Both the position numbers and the translations under genes were made by a program. A stretch of DNA of 64,000 nucleotides from Amblyornis subalaris (lineage: Eukaryota; Chordata; Aves; Passeriformes; Ptilonorhynchidae). The stretch is from positions 1,080,409-1,144,408 of the forward strand of contig JACAXG010000079.1 of assembly GCA_018881555.1 (NCBI GenBank). The letters run 5' to 3'. The notes beneath the pieces were generated by a model. The model saw only the letters and a program-made list of their open reading frames with translations. It did not search any database and was not told where the DNA came from. Position 1 is the first letter of the stretch, and each line of letters opens with the position of its first letter. Below, piece after piece: positions 13,858 through 25,400 of the stretch.

Positions 13858-14159
13858 GAAAAAAATAAATACAAATTAGAAGTAAAATAAAATGAAATTT
13901 TATTTTAATGAAAAGAAGGAGACTGTTTGATTAGTTNGTGATTCCTAGCATCTACAAAACTGAGGCCACTATTGTGAAAGGGATCAATCAGTTTCTGATC
14001 TATTTCTTTAGTGCAGCATTACCAATCAGAAATTTATAGGGAAAAGTCCAACAAAGCTTGAGGCTTGGGCAGAATTCATTGTTCAGTACCCAACTTTCTC
14101 TTTATGAGATGCATATTTAGCACAGCAGATATATACTTACCCACTGAAGAACTCTACTG

Positions 14160-14997
14160 TGAGGACGAAGGAAAAGAAGGAAGAAGGGAATGAGGAAAAA
14201 ACGACAAGGGAAGAAAACAAGAAAGGAATGGGGAAAATAAATGACAGAGGAAAAGAAGGAAGAAGGGAGCAAGGAAGGAAGGACGAGAAAGGAAAAGAAG
14301 AAAGGAATGAGGAAACATCTAAGAGGGAGGAAAAGAANNNNNNNNNNNNNNNNNNNNNNNNNNNNNNNNNNNNNNNNNNNNNNNNNNNNNNNNNNNNNNN
14401 NNNNNNNNNNNNNNNNNNNNNNNNNNNNNNNNNNNNNNNNNNNNNNNNNNNNNNNNNNNNNNNNNNNNNNNNNNNNNNNNNNNNNNNNNNNNNNNNNNNN
14501 NNNNNNNNNNNNNNNNNNNNNNNNNNNNNNNNNNNNNNNNNNNNNNNNNNNNNNNNNNNNNNNNNNNNNNNNNNGGAAAAGAAAGAAGAAGGGAACGAGG
14601 AAAAATCGACGAGGGAGGAAAAGAAGGAAGAAGGGAATGAAGAACGAAGGACAGTGGAAGAAAAGGAGGAAGAAGGGAATGAGGAAAAATTGAAAAAGAG
14701 GAAAAAAGGAAGAAAGGAATGAGGAAATATAGACAAGGGAGGAAAATGGGAAATAAGGGAACAACGAAAAATCAGAGAGGGAGGAAAAGAAGGAAAAAGA
14801 ATGAAGAAGGAAGGACGAGGGATGAAAAGAAAGAAGAAGAAGGTGGGGGAAGGGCGATGGAGGAAAAGGAGGAAGAAGGGAACGGGGAAAAATCAAGGGA
14901 TGAAAAGAAGAAGAGAATGAGGAAAAATTGACAAGGAAAATAAGAAAGAAGGGAATGAGGAAGGAACAACGAGGAAGGAAAAAAAAGATGAAGGGTA
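14160..14997 (+). repeat. Polypurine 42-bp minisatellite, left block (contains assembly gap)
   Basis: Nearly pure A/G on the plus strand. The unit is about 42 bp, of the form GAGGAAAAATCGACGAGGGA followed by GGAAAAGAAGGAAGAAGGGAAT. Units here are more degenerate than on the right. Because 42 is a multiple of three, frames stay open on both strands; the resulting Ser/Phe/Pro-rich or Glu/Lys-rich frames are artefacts. Array length is unknown because of the gap. Confidence 0.9.
14338..14574. other. Assembly gap (run of 237 N)
   Basis: An unbroken N run inside the purine minisatellite. True length is unknown; short-read assemblies commonly collapse such repeats. Confidence 0.99.
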
Positions 14998-15315
14998 ACC
15001 TAGAAATAAAGACAAACCCAGGAGTATAGGAAACTCAGAAGAGGAGAAAAACCTGGAAGTAAGGGGAACCCAGAAGGGAAGACAAACCCGGAAAAAAGGA
15101 AGACAAACTGGGAAGTAAGTAAAGACGAACACGGAAGTTAGTTAAAAGTATCCCAAAAGTGAAGACAAACACAGAAGTCAGTAAAGACAAGCCCAGAAGT
15201 AAGAAAAGACAAACCCAGAAGTAAGTGAAGACAAGCCCAGAAATGAAGACAAGCCCAGAAGGTAGGAACAGGAAGTGAAGACAAACCCGGAAATAAGTAA
15301 ACACAAACCTGGAAA
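14998..15315 (+). repeat. Second tandem repeat, ~21-bp unit, embedded in the purine array
   Basis: A different repeat interrupts the 42-bp array: degenerate copies of AAGACAAACCCAGAAGTAAGT, about 19-23 bp each, roughly 14-16 copies. It contains C and T regularly, unlike its surroundings. Some copies read CCGGAAGT or CCGGAAAT. The 42-bp array resumes directly afterwards. Confidence 0.8.
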
Positions 15316-17085
15316 AAAGAAGAAAGGAATGAGGAAAAATTGATGACAGATGAAAAGAAGGAAGAAAAGAACGAGGAAGGAAGGATGAAGGTGGAAAAGA
15401 AGGAAGAAAGGAATGAGGAAAAATTGATGACAGACGAAAAGAAGGAAAAGCTAAAAGTGGGAGGAAGGATGGGAGAGGAAAAAATGAAAGAAGGGAACGG
15501 GGAAAAATTGACAAAGAAGGAAAAGAAGGAAGAAGGGAACAAGGAAAAATTGATGACAGAGGAAAAGAAGGAAGAAAAGAACATGGAAGGAAGGATGGGG
15601 GAGGAAAAGAAGAAAGAAGGGAACAAGGAAGGAAGGATCATGGAGGAAAAGAATGAAGAAGAGAATGTGGAAAAATNGATGATGGAAGAAAATGAAGGAA
15701 GAAGGGAACAAGGAAAAATTGATGATGGAGGAAAAGAAGATAGAAATAAATGAGGAAAATCTGATGATGGAGGAGAATAAGGGAGAATGGAATGAGGAAA
15801 AATTGACAACGGAGGAAAAGAAGATAGAAATAAGTGAGGAAAAGCTGATGAGAAGGGAGAAGGGAATACGGAAAAATCGATGAGAGAGGAAAAGAAGGAA
15901 GAAGGGAACGAGGGGGAAAGGACAATGGAGGAAATGAGGGAGAAGAGAACAACGAAAAATTGACGAGGGAGGAAAAGAAGGAAGACGGGAATGAGGAAAA
16001 ATCAACGATGGAGGAAAACAAGGAAGAAGAGAACAAGGAAAAATCGACAAGGGAGGAAAAAAGAAAGAAGGGAACAGGGAAAAATCAACGATGGAGGAAA
16101 AGAAGGAAGAAGGGAATGAGGAAAAATTGACAACAGAGGAAAAGAAAGAAGAAGGGAATGACGAAAAATCGAGAGAGGAAAAGAAGGAAGAAGCAACGAG
16201 GAAAAATCGATGATGGAGGAAAAGCAGAAAGAAGGGAACGAGTTAAAATCGACGATGGAGGAAAAGAAGGTAGAAAAAAATGAGGAAAATCTGATGATGG
16301 AGGAAAAGAAGGAAGAACGGAATGAGGAAAAATCGATGAGGGAGGAAAAAAATGGAACGGGGAAAATCGACGAGGGAGGAAAAAAGAAAGACAGGAACAG
16401 GGAAAAATCGACGAGGGAGGAAAAGAAGGAAGAAGGGAATGAAGGAGGAAGGACAATGGAGGAAAAGAAGGAAGAAGGGAACGAGGAAAAATTGATGATG
16501 GAAGAAAAAGAAGGAAGAAGGGAATGAGGAAAAATTGACGATGGAGGAAAAGAGGATAGAAATAAATGAGGAAAAGCTGATGATGGAAGAAAAGAGAAGA
16601 AGGGAAAGAGGAAAAATCGACGAGGGAGGAAAAGAAGGAAGAAGGGAATGAGGAAAAACTGATGATGGAGGAAAAGAAGGTAGAAATAAATGAGGAAAAG
16701 CTGAGGATGGAGTAAAATGAGGAAGAAGGAATGAGGAAAAATCGATGAGGGAGGAAAAGAAGGAAGAAGGGAACGAGGTAGGAAAAATGATAGAGGAAAA
16801 ATGGAGGAAGGGAATGAGGAAAAATCAACAAGGGAGGAAAAGAAGGAAGAAGGGAAAGGGAGGGAAAACAATGGAGGAAAAGAAGGAGGAAGGGAATGAG
16901 GAAAAATTGACAACAGAGGAAAAGACAGAAGAAGAGAACAAGGGAGGAAGGATGGAGGAGGAAAAGAAGGAAGAAGGCAATGAGGAAAAATTGATGAGAG
17001 AGGAAAAGAGGGAAGAAGGAAATGAAGGAGGAAGGACGATGGAGGAAAAGAAGGAAGAAGAGAACGCCGAAAAATCGAAGTTTGG
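15316..17085 (+). repeat. Polypurine 42-bp minisatellite, right block
   Basis: About 40 units of the same 42-bp purine repeat as the left block, with sub-types that alternate (GGAAGAAGGGAAT, GATAGAAATAAAT and GAAAGAAGGGAACAGG variants), suggesting higher-order structure. One N at 15677. Strand asymmetry is extreme: the plus strand has few pyrimidines apart from the TCGACGA/TTGATGA core of each unit. It gives open frames of up to 380 codons on the minus strand, which are not taken as genes. Confidence 0.92.
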
Positions 17086-17399
17086 GGGGGAAATCTGTGC
17101 AAAGCTTTCCAGCAAATGGGTCTGTGTGCTATGGCCTCCCCCACTCCCAGCCAGGGAAGACTCTCAACACAGCTGCTGGGCTGTTTCTCCTTCTTTTCTT
17201 CCAGCCTTGTTTACTTGTCCACAGGTCTGAGATGATTGAACAACAGGTCTTCCTTTATCTAATCTCGGCAATTTAACTCTCAGTCCAAAGTTCCTGTCAA
17301 GCATCCTTAAGTAGGAGTGGCTTTTTTCACACAGTTCTGCTACAAGGAGCAAAACTTTTATATCAATGTTTGAGGCATGAATTATTCTAGTCTCCGACA
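17086..17399. other. Unique spacer between minisatellite and copy B
   Basis: Ordinary mixed-composition DNA starting with a G run (TTTGGGGGGG). No similarity seen to the DNA left of copy A, so the duplication does not extend here. Nothing coding recognised. Confidence 0.6.
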
Positions 17400-18001
17400 A
17401 GGGGTTAGGTTTAAGCATAGAAAAATAGACAGTTTGCTACTTTCTGTGGACTGTAAAATAGCTGTGACATGCCTAAGAAAGAAAAGGTTGTGTTGACAAG
17501 ATTACTTTCACGTTTTTTGTAACAAAACTTGAAAGCAGATTCCTTCTGGTTCAGACAAACATTAATCNGNAGAAGCAGGTACTTGTAAATAAATTAACTC
17601 ATGGCATAGCCTCCTCTACACCTCTTTTGCATCCGAAGCTGAGAAATCACAATATACCTTAGGGAAAAAGTTACTTGTTGATAGAATCTAAAAATGTCCT
17701 TGGGAAGAAATAAATACAAATCAGAAGTAAAATAAAATGCTTGTCTCTAATGAAAAGAAGGAGACTGATTAGTTTGTGATTCCTAGCATCTACAAAATTG
17801 AGGTCACTATTGTGAAGGGGATCAGTCAGTTTCTAATCTATTTCTTTAGTGCAGCATTACCAATTCATCAGAAATTTATAGGGAAAAGTCCAACAAAGCT
17901 TGAGGCTTGGGCAGAATTCATTATTCAGTACCCAACTTTCTCTTCATGAGATGCATATTTAGCACAGCAGATATATACTTACCCACTGAAGAACTCTACT
18001 G
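17400..18001 (+). repeat. Direct duplication, copy B (uninterrupted, empty-site allele)
   Basis: This ~602-bp copy matches the ancestral parts of 11451-14159. At the two places where copy A holds LTRs, this copy runs straight through (AGAAGCAGGTACTTG and GGGAAGAAATAAAT), which fixes the insertion points. Flanking DNA on either side does not match that of copy A. It contains two unresolved bases near 17567-17569. Confidence 0.93.
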
Positions 18002-19087
18002 GGATCCAAAAGCTTTTCCTTGCTAAAGCTCTGAAAGGTCTCTTGGAGGTGTCTGTGTAGCAAGTCCATACATATTTTTAAGGGAATCNTGAAGTGTGCC
18101 ATTATTTACTTTTAAAGCTATTTTTGTAAACTGTCAATGCAATGCAAAGATTTACAAGCATGGCGGGTAATCTCTATTTACTGATCCCATAAATCATGCC
18201 TGTAAAATCACTTTGCCAAGCAATATTTAATGCACAAATTACATACATTCAGTCCAAGGAAAAATTAATTATTCAACCAGATAATTTTTTTCTATCTTGG
18301 TTAATGCCAGACTTGATTTATTCCCATAGGTTTTATTTCACTCTTCACATGAATCTTAAAAATAATACATCATATGCACACCTTCTCTATATAACACACA
18401 GAGCAGCAAACATACACTGCTCCCATCAGTGTGGGCTCAGAGACTGGCCAGTAAGTGCTAGGAGCCATTCTATCGCTGGAGGAAGTGGATGCAAGAAAGG
18501 AGGGAGACTGAGAACACATTCTCACGGCAGTGCTCTGTCTGTCTGCGGCAGTAGTTTGTATTAGGTGGGAATGTGCATGAAAGGATTTCATTGAATGCTC
18601 CTTTACTGGTGTTGTCTCTCTGCACTCTGTAATAGAGGGCATAAAGATTTCAGTCTTAGATAAGAAAGGAATTATCATCATTGGCTAATAATTCAGTCAT
18701 GTTCTTTGAATAATGGAAGGATAAGAGGCAAAAGAGGTTTTTGGGTGGGGAATAAGCCATCTTTCACAACTGTCCAAGACTTTAAGGGTTGCAGTCCATA
18801 TTCCATTTAGAACCTAAGGCCCCATGTATGTAATTTACAGTCTGACTTTCCATCATCACTATATTTTTCACAGGAAAATGATATAATGAGTCCTTGTTGC
18901 TCTTCATGTATGTGCTTATTTCCTGTAGAAAAAAAATGTAGTTCTGTTAAACGATTTTAACGATTAGCATAATCATCCATTTTTAGGGAAAAAAAAATCC
19001 ACGAAACTTTTCCATGTGCATTTCCACTGACTAAAGAAGGGAGAATGACAGAATTACATCACAGGGTTAGAGAAATGTTGTTTGGAA
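18002..19087. other. Intergenic DNA, no gene recognised
   Basis: AT-rich sequence with short random frames only. I see nothing else in it. Confidence 0.55.
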
Positions 19088-19445
19088 GNAACACCAGAGG
19101 GGCATGTTGTGTAGCCTCCCCATCAAAGCATTACTGTCCCCAGGACTGAGTTATGTCAGCCATTGGTTTGCCTAGTCGGGTTTTGAAAACTTCCTAGAAT
19201 GTCCACATCATCCATGGGCAAGCTGTTCCAGTGTTGCACTGAGTTCCTTGTGAAGTTTCTCCTGATGTCCAGCCTGTCCTGTTGTCTCTTGTTGTGCCAT
19301 TTGCCACAGCTGAGGAGAGTTTCTCTCTGCATTTTTGTATCTGTTCTTCAGAAAGCTGTAGGCTACTATTAGGTTGCTATTTAACCCACTCTTTGTGAGA
19401 CTATGCTGTCTCAACTTCTCTCCATGATACATGTACTGTAGGCCT
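19088..19445 (-). mobile_element. Old CR1 LINE 3' UTR fragment
   Basis: The plus strand reads as the reverse complement of a CR1 3' region: 'cctccccatcaaagca', 'cgggttttgaaaac', 'gggcaagctgttccagtg', then 'gtgaagtttctcctgatgtccagcct' and 'gttcttcagaaagctgtagg...'. These blocks occur in this order in CR1 3' ends. Divergence is high and the terminal ATTCTATG-type repeats are lost, so it is an old copy. Confidence 0.8.
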
Positions 19446-22400
19446 GCAAATACAACTTCTGTTCTCTAATGTCAGGATAATTCTCGACATTTTGTTGAGA
19501 AAATTTTTTTATTGACAAAACTGTCAATAACTCAAGTAAAGTAAATACCTGAGATGAGACACAAGGGTTTAACATCAAGGCCTGTACAGTACAAAATATC
19601 TGAAGATATATCTGAAGAAGTCTAATTTACCAGTCTAGCATTACCACATTTGAGTGAACATTTAAAACTAAATTGTCTGTTTTTCTGATGGGAAGTCGTC
19701 ATGCAGCACAAAAGATTGTTGGCTGAACAAAAAGAAAGAAATTCTAGCAGATACAGAAAATGTTCAGATCAACACAAAACCCAAGCCTCTGTCCCAGCAG
19801 GACATTATGAGAAGACTCCAGTTTTATCAGCTTGTAGACAGCAACATAGAAGCCACTGGGACATTATAGTATTCTACGTTATAGTAATTCTACAACTGTT
19901 TAATTTAGCAGACAATAAATGAAGTGTTATTTGATTCCTTTTACCAGTGGAAAGGGGAAAACTTAAAATGGAGCTTGCTACAAAGTATGCTGTTTCTGTA
20001 ATTTCACAGTAGGACAATCATAGACCACTTAAAACTATGAAGTTGTAGAAATTCTCAGTGCTTCCAAAGCACATATCAATCATTGAGGCCTTATGGTACT
20101 GAAAGCAATGTAAAACCATAAACAGCATATACTAAGCTTGTGTATTGTACAGCAAATTCTGTGTTTTATACTGTTTTCTGTTTCAGAAAATGATTGTAAG
20201 ACATTCAGCTGAAATCAGCAAAGTATAAAATTACTGCAAAATTCCTGCATATTCCAAAAAATTATGAACCCAATGCAAAAGTTAACTGTACTCAAGACAA
20301 GGTATTCTGGGGTCTTTGATATTACAACTGGAACACATACAAAACCCACACACGTGCTTGAGGTTTGACAATGAAGCTTGCACATTCAAATCTTATGAAC
20401 TCCGATTTCATTATAGCCCTGGTGAGGCTACCTCAGCCTCTTGGCATAAATAGAAGACTGTAAACATCAATTCTGATCCAGGAATTCTATAAGTATTTTG
20501 GGCAAAATATCCCAAAAGAGATCAGGAGACTTCCATGTGATATAATTTCTTATTATGTTGGGTCTAATTCAGGTAAAGAACAGAACTGAATCTGAGTCTC
20601 CCTCTCCCATATAACCATTACAGAATTGAACAAATATGTGCCTTCACTACTTCCATGCTAATACAGATAAGTGACAAGCAGTTTTGGCATGTGACTTGGC
20701 ATTTGTAGTGACAAGCTAACAGCCATACTGAGTACTGAATTTAGCTTAGCATAAGGAACTGAGTGTTTCTCAGCACTTAGGAATGGATTGTTTGCCTTGC
20801 TGGCCTGTGTGAGTCTATTTATTGTGAGCTTCAATGCCTCTGAATATGGATTCTGCTAAAAGTTCACTACCACAGCCTCTAGGATTGGTCCATCCCCCTC
20901 ATGTATTCTCTTACCAGTTTTAGAAAAACTCAAGGGCCCGCACTTACCACAGAAAAAAGTCAGACACATGTATTGTCAGATTAATAACAGATTTTTTTTG
21001 CCTTGTCCAAGTGGGATCAACAGAAGACTACCCAACAGATACCCCTAAACTGCTAATTAAATGATACATCTCTGTTTACGTTCCCTTCTTCTCCCTTTTC
21101 AACTTCTCAATTTTTTCTCTTTACCACTCTCATCCACCCCCAAATAAACAGGCTTTTTGTATTTAATCTTTCCTGCTGTCCCTAATTTTATACCTCTTCA
21201 GTGTTTCTGATATTGTTGTGCTGATAATTTCTACCAGAAGAAATTCTTTTAAGCTGTTGACCCCCTTCTGTTATCAATCATGATTCTCATTTCTACTACT
21301 TCTTATGTTGCTATCTTGTTACTGTAGCCTTGTAGAATTAGATGTCTACATATACGTTACCCCCCTTTTGCTCTTTGTAGACATCGTGTAATTTCTTGTG
21401 GTGGTGTTTTGTTGGTGTAGCTGCATAGCAGGGCTGCNCACCTGTGTGTATATTCTCTCAAGTGCAGGCTGGTCTGCACGGTGCATCTTGTACAATTTGG
21501 ATACATTCCTTACTGCAGTGGAAGATCAATCCCTATTGCATGAACAGATTTATTATCTCTCACTCTTGGTCAGCACACCGGGAATATTGACTCCATACCA
21601 CCTCGCAGACATGAGATGTCAGTGCACACATTATCAGGAAGTTTCCGATGGAGATGAGAAGGTTATATGATGAAAAGTTGGTGTGATACATTGAAATTAA
21701 GTTAACATGAAGTTGATTTTCCATATGAAAATTTTCCATATAGTGGCAGAGTACTAAATCATATATAACAGATCACATTCAAAGGCTCTTTGACTTTGCT
21801 TCTAAATCTCTTCCAGATTTCCCCAGATTGACAAAAAAGCTCTTAGGTTAATTTGCAGTGTTAAAAAAAATAACTAAGTCCTGTGTGTTGTTGCAAATAA
21901 TGAGTTTCTTGTTTCCTTTTTTCTTTCTTTTTTTTTTTAATAAAAAAATAAATAATGGAAAAATATTAGCAGCTGTTTCTGTCCTCATTGAACTCTCTCT
22001 GCTTGGGAAATTACTGCTGCTGGCTATGACTCCTCACCATTGTATGCTTGCCTTGAGACTGTCACCCTAAAACATATTCCCTGAATGCTGGAATGCCCTT
22101 CAGAAGTCAGTCCTGATGCCTACCTCCACTAGGAGGATATATATATTTCTGTCATACATACATGTATATTTTCCTGTAGCAGATGACTAATGTAAATGGT
22201 TTGAATTATTCCACATGAATACAGCTAATTCAGCCCAGATGGTGAATTCTTAAGACTCTTGTCTTCAAGGACAGAGAGCTTCTGAACAGATTGTTCGTGA
22301 CAATGGAAATAAATTAATTTTCAAATAGTTTCTATTATTTGCCAAAAGAAACTATATCAAACATGTCATGACAGCTTTTTATTGTCCTGCCACAAAAAGG

Positions 22401-25400
22401 TTGACTGAAAGATCTACCCAGTCATTTTAAGCAAACTCTACCAGTAGTAAAGTTCTCCTGGACACCACTTGTACTACCTTGTGGTTTGACCAATAATATG
22501 TGTGTCTTCAAAGTGACAACTCATATGCTTAAATGTTGACATACTTTTGCTGAACTGCAGCTTTCTGTAACTACATTATTCATCGTGATTGCAAGAATCA
22601 TGGGTAACATCATGAATGAATAAGCAAATGAACAGATGAATGAAAAAATGTTCAAATAAAAGAAAAATCTACAGTGCTTCTCATTATGTCTACATGCCCA
22701 TTTCATGAGTTCTTGAAGGACAGCTACTTTTATGAATAAAAGTAGAGTTTTACCAGTTATACCTTATGAATTGAAGTACCTGTATTTATGATAGTTCCAA
22801 TATTATAGATTGCATCTCATACTCAAGCCAGAAAGGAATCATCTAGCCCTGAGGCATCAAACTACTTTAATTAACAGTAAAGAGAACCAAAGTTTTCTAT
22901 ATGATATAATTTTTTCAAAAACTCAAAAGCTCTATCCAACTGTACCTGTACACCATCACTAAAACAGGATATCGAGAGGTGTAAGTCATGATGCACTCTT
23001 CTGCAAAGACCTCTTCTCCGTGCTGGTTCTTCCTGTAACGGGAGGGCACGGTATCATGAGCTTGCTCCCTCTCACTTTGGTACTCTAAATACCAGATTAA
23101 TTTCCATGAGGATGATTTTATTTCTTGTCAATTTTTATCATGGAATATATGCTTTTATAGTATAACAAGATCCAGCCTTTGGTTGAAAAGAGAAGTTCAG
23201 AAGAAGGAAGACTCAAGCAGGTATCTCAGGCTGTAGAGGCCATAGCTGCATTATGCCCAGCCCAGCCCTTGTGCTGTCAGAGATGACCTCCAGGAATTCT
23301 GATTCCATGCCAGGATGAGACCTAAGCACATATTCCCTGCATTTGCATACCATGATTTCTACAGAGAGTGGCCAGGAGGGAGCGGCCGAGTGCCCTGCTG
23401 GGTACCTGACCCAAACCATCAGGGATCTCAATGGCACATCAGGATCATCTGACCTGAAGGCTGACTAGATGTTTCCCTCTCATTTCTCTGCTCCCTTCCA
23501 GCAAGGAATTTAGGTACATGAACGACTCCTCCCTATTCTAGAGAGCCTATAGGCATCAAATAGTTGAACTGGTTTTCTGTACAAACATTCCCTCATCCCT
23601 TTGTCAGCTGGCACAATGTAAGGGACTGCTGGGACTCAAAAGGAAGGAAGAGATTGTGTCATGTAGGTGGCAGGAACTAAAGAATGTTACCTGCTTCATA
23701 GTAGAAAATTTATAATATGACTTCAATTTTTTTGGTTATAAATTGTCAAAAGATTTGATTAAATGCTTGGGTATCTTTGTTTTCTTGATTTAAACAATTT
23801 GTTTTCTTGGTTTTTAGTGGAAAATATATGTTAAATAACATATTCTATTTCTGTAGGAAAAAAACAACTTTTTTTTAGGGAAAAGTTGAGAAAAAAATCA
23901 AGCATGGTATTTAATAAAAATACAATATTTAATAATATTCTTTTAGAGAAAAATGAACCCAAACAATATTGATGATCTCTGCTGAGACATGATTCTTGGT
24001 GAGAAGATTAAGTTGGTTTTTTTTCTAATAAGCATATTTACACTGACAATATTCAAGCATGGCTCATTTCATAAAAGCAAACACAGAAACCAATCATTAA
24101 AATTCAGTCTCTCTCACCAAAACCCATGTCTGGAAAATTATAATCTACTGTAGGATAATTTTGCAGACAGTATATAATGTAAGGAATGTCAGTATTGTTA
24201 CAACAACTCTTTATAGAAGAAATTTAAAGACCAATAATTCTGTCAGTAGTGACTATGTCCCTGCCAGATAAAAAATTCAGGTTCAGAAATATAAAAAATG
24301 GCATATATACATAATTATTCATCTTGAAGTTGCAATAGAAGTGGTACAAAGCAGCTAGTTTATACTCTTTTGTAGTGGAAATTGATGGAAAGTACATTTA
24401 AAGTGGTTAGTTAGATTGATTTGCCATTTTAAATATCTTGACTGATTTTTTAAAATCTTTGCAGTAAGTATATGAACTAAATGACAAACTGATATAAAAA
24501 ATAATGCTTAAGGCAGGAATAAATAAACAATTAAATCTAGTTCAAGGAGTGAAATTTCGTTTAAAAAACATAACTGTCTTTTAATTCAGAATTCCTTTGC
24601 TATCTGTTCTTTCCTCCAGGAAAGAGGTATTGGGCATTGAATCTGCGTATTGAATTCTGCTCTGTTTCTGTTGTTTTCACAATTGTTTCTTAATGCAAAG
24701 CCTATGAAAGTACGCACTTATCTTGCAAGGGATTAACAAAAAAATATAACAAAAGGCAAAACCCAGTAATTTGTGTAGCCATTTCATTTTGCTGAGCAGA
24801 GCAGAATGGAGTTACTCCAAAATCACACGAGTAGTATGTATCATCATAATTACATAATAGGTGATGCTGTTTTATTGTGATGTTGTAACTGTCAGCTTTT
24901 ACATAACACCCAGTTTCTTGAGCATATTGCTCCAAGTCATAAATTATTGGTGTTAAAAAAAAATTAAGAAATTAATTTTTGACCATTAGCAGAGCAGAAC
25001 ACATACCAAAATTGCTTTTTCTTTTTTTCTTTTTTTTTTGTACTGAGGAAATGGCATAGCAGGAACCAATCTAATACTTATGCAGAAGAGCATCTATTTT
25101 TAGTAAAGCAGTTTTCACTAGATATAATTTGGGCATTTTGAATAGAATATTTGAACCATTGCAAATTTAACTCCTCAGGGTTATGGAATAAAGCCCACAG
25201 CGTATGTGACTAAGGTCATTTTCTAACTTTAGGATATGATCATGGTTTTGATCTCTTGTTGCAATGTCACAAATTATAAGTGACTGCTGCCTAAACAAAC
25301 AAACAAACAAACAAACAGGATATTCATTTATGTATCCTATACAGCAAGAAGACACAAAGATAAATCAAGTGACCCAAATGAATGCATATTCACGTTTCAT

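Larger units (their letters stand above)
11451..14159 (+). repeat. Direct duplication, copy A (interrupted by two solo LTRs)
   Basis: After removing two inserted blocks, 11451-11629, 12732-12867 and 13858-14159 align collinearly with 17400-18001, with only scattered substitutions and small indels. Examples: shared GGGGTTAGGTTTAAGC at the left end, GCATAGCCTCCTCTACACC-like text in the middle (CATGCCATAG here versus CATGGCATAG in copy B) and CACTGAAGAACTCTACTG at the right end. About 610 bp of copy A is ancestral sequence; the rest is LTR insertion. No coding content is recognised in the unit. Confidence 0.93.

Noticed and set aside
14117..17144. Long open frames (up to 380 codons) on both strands, Ser/Phe/Pro-rich or Glu/Lys-rich
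   Set aside because: They are produced by the 42-bp purine repeat, whose length is a multiple of three; no domain, no start context, and one runs through the N gap.
11451..18001. The D-S-D arrangement as one LTR retrotransposon (D as LTR, S as internal region)
   Set aside because: D does not begin TG or end CA, there is no primer-binding site or polypurine tract in the expected places, and S has no gag or pol sequence.
11451..18001. The duplication as an uncollapsed second haplotype
   Set aside because: Flanks of the two copies do not match each other, which haplotypic duplication would require; not fully excluded because a gap lies between the copies.
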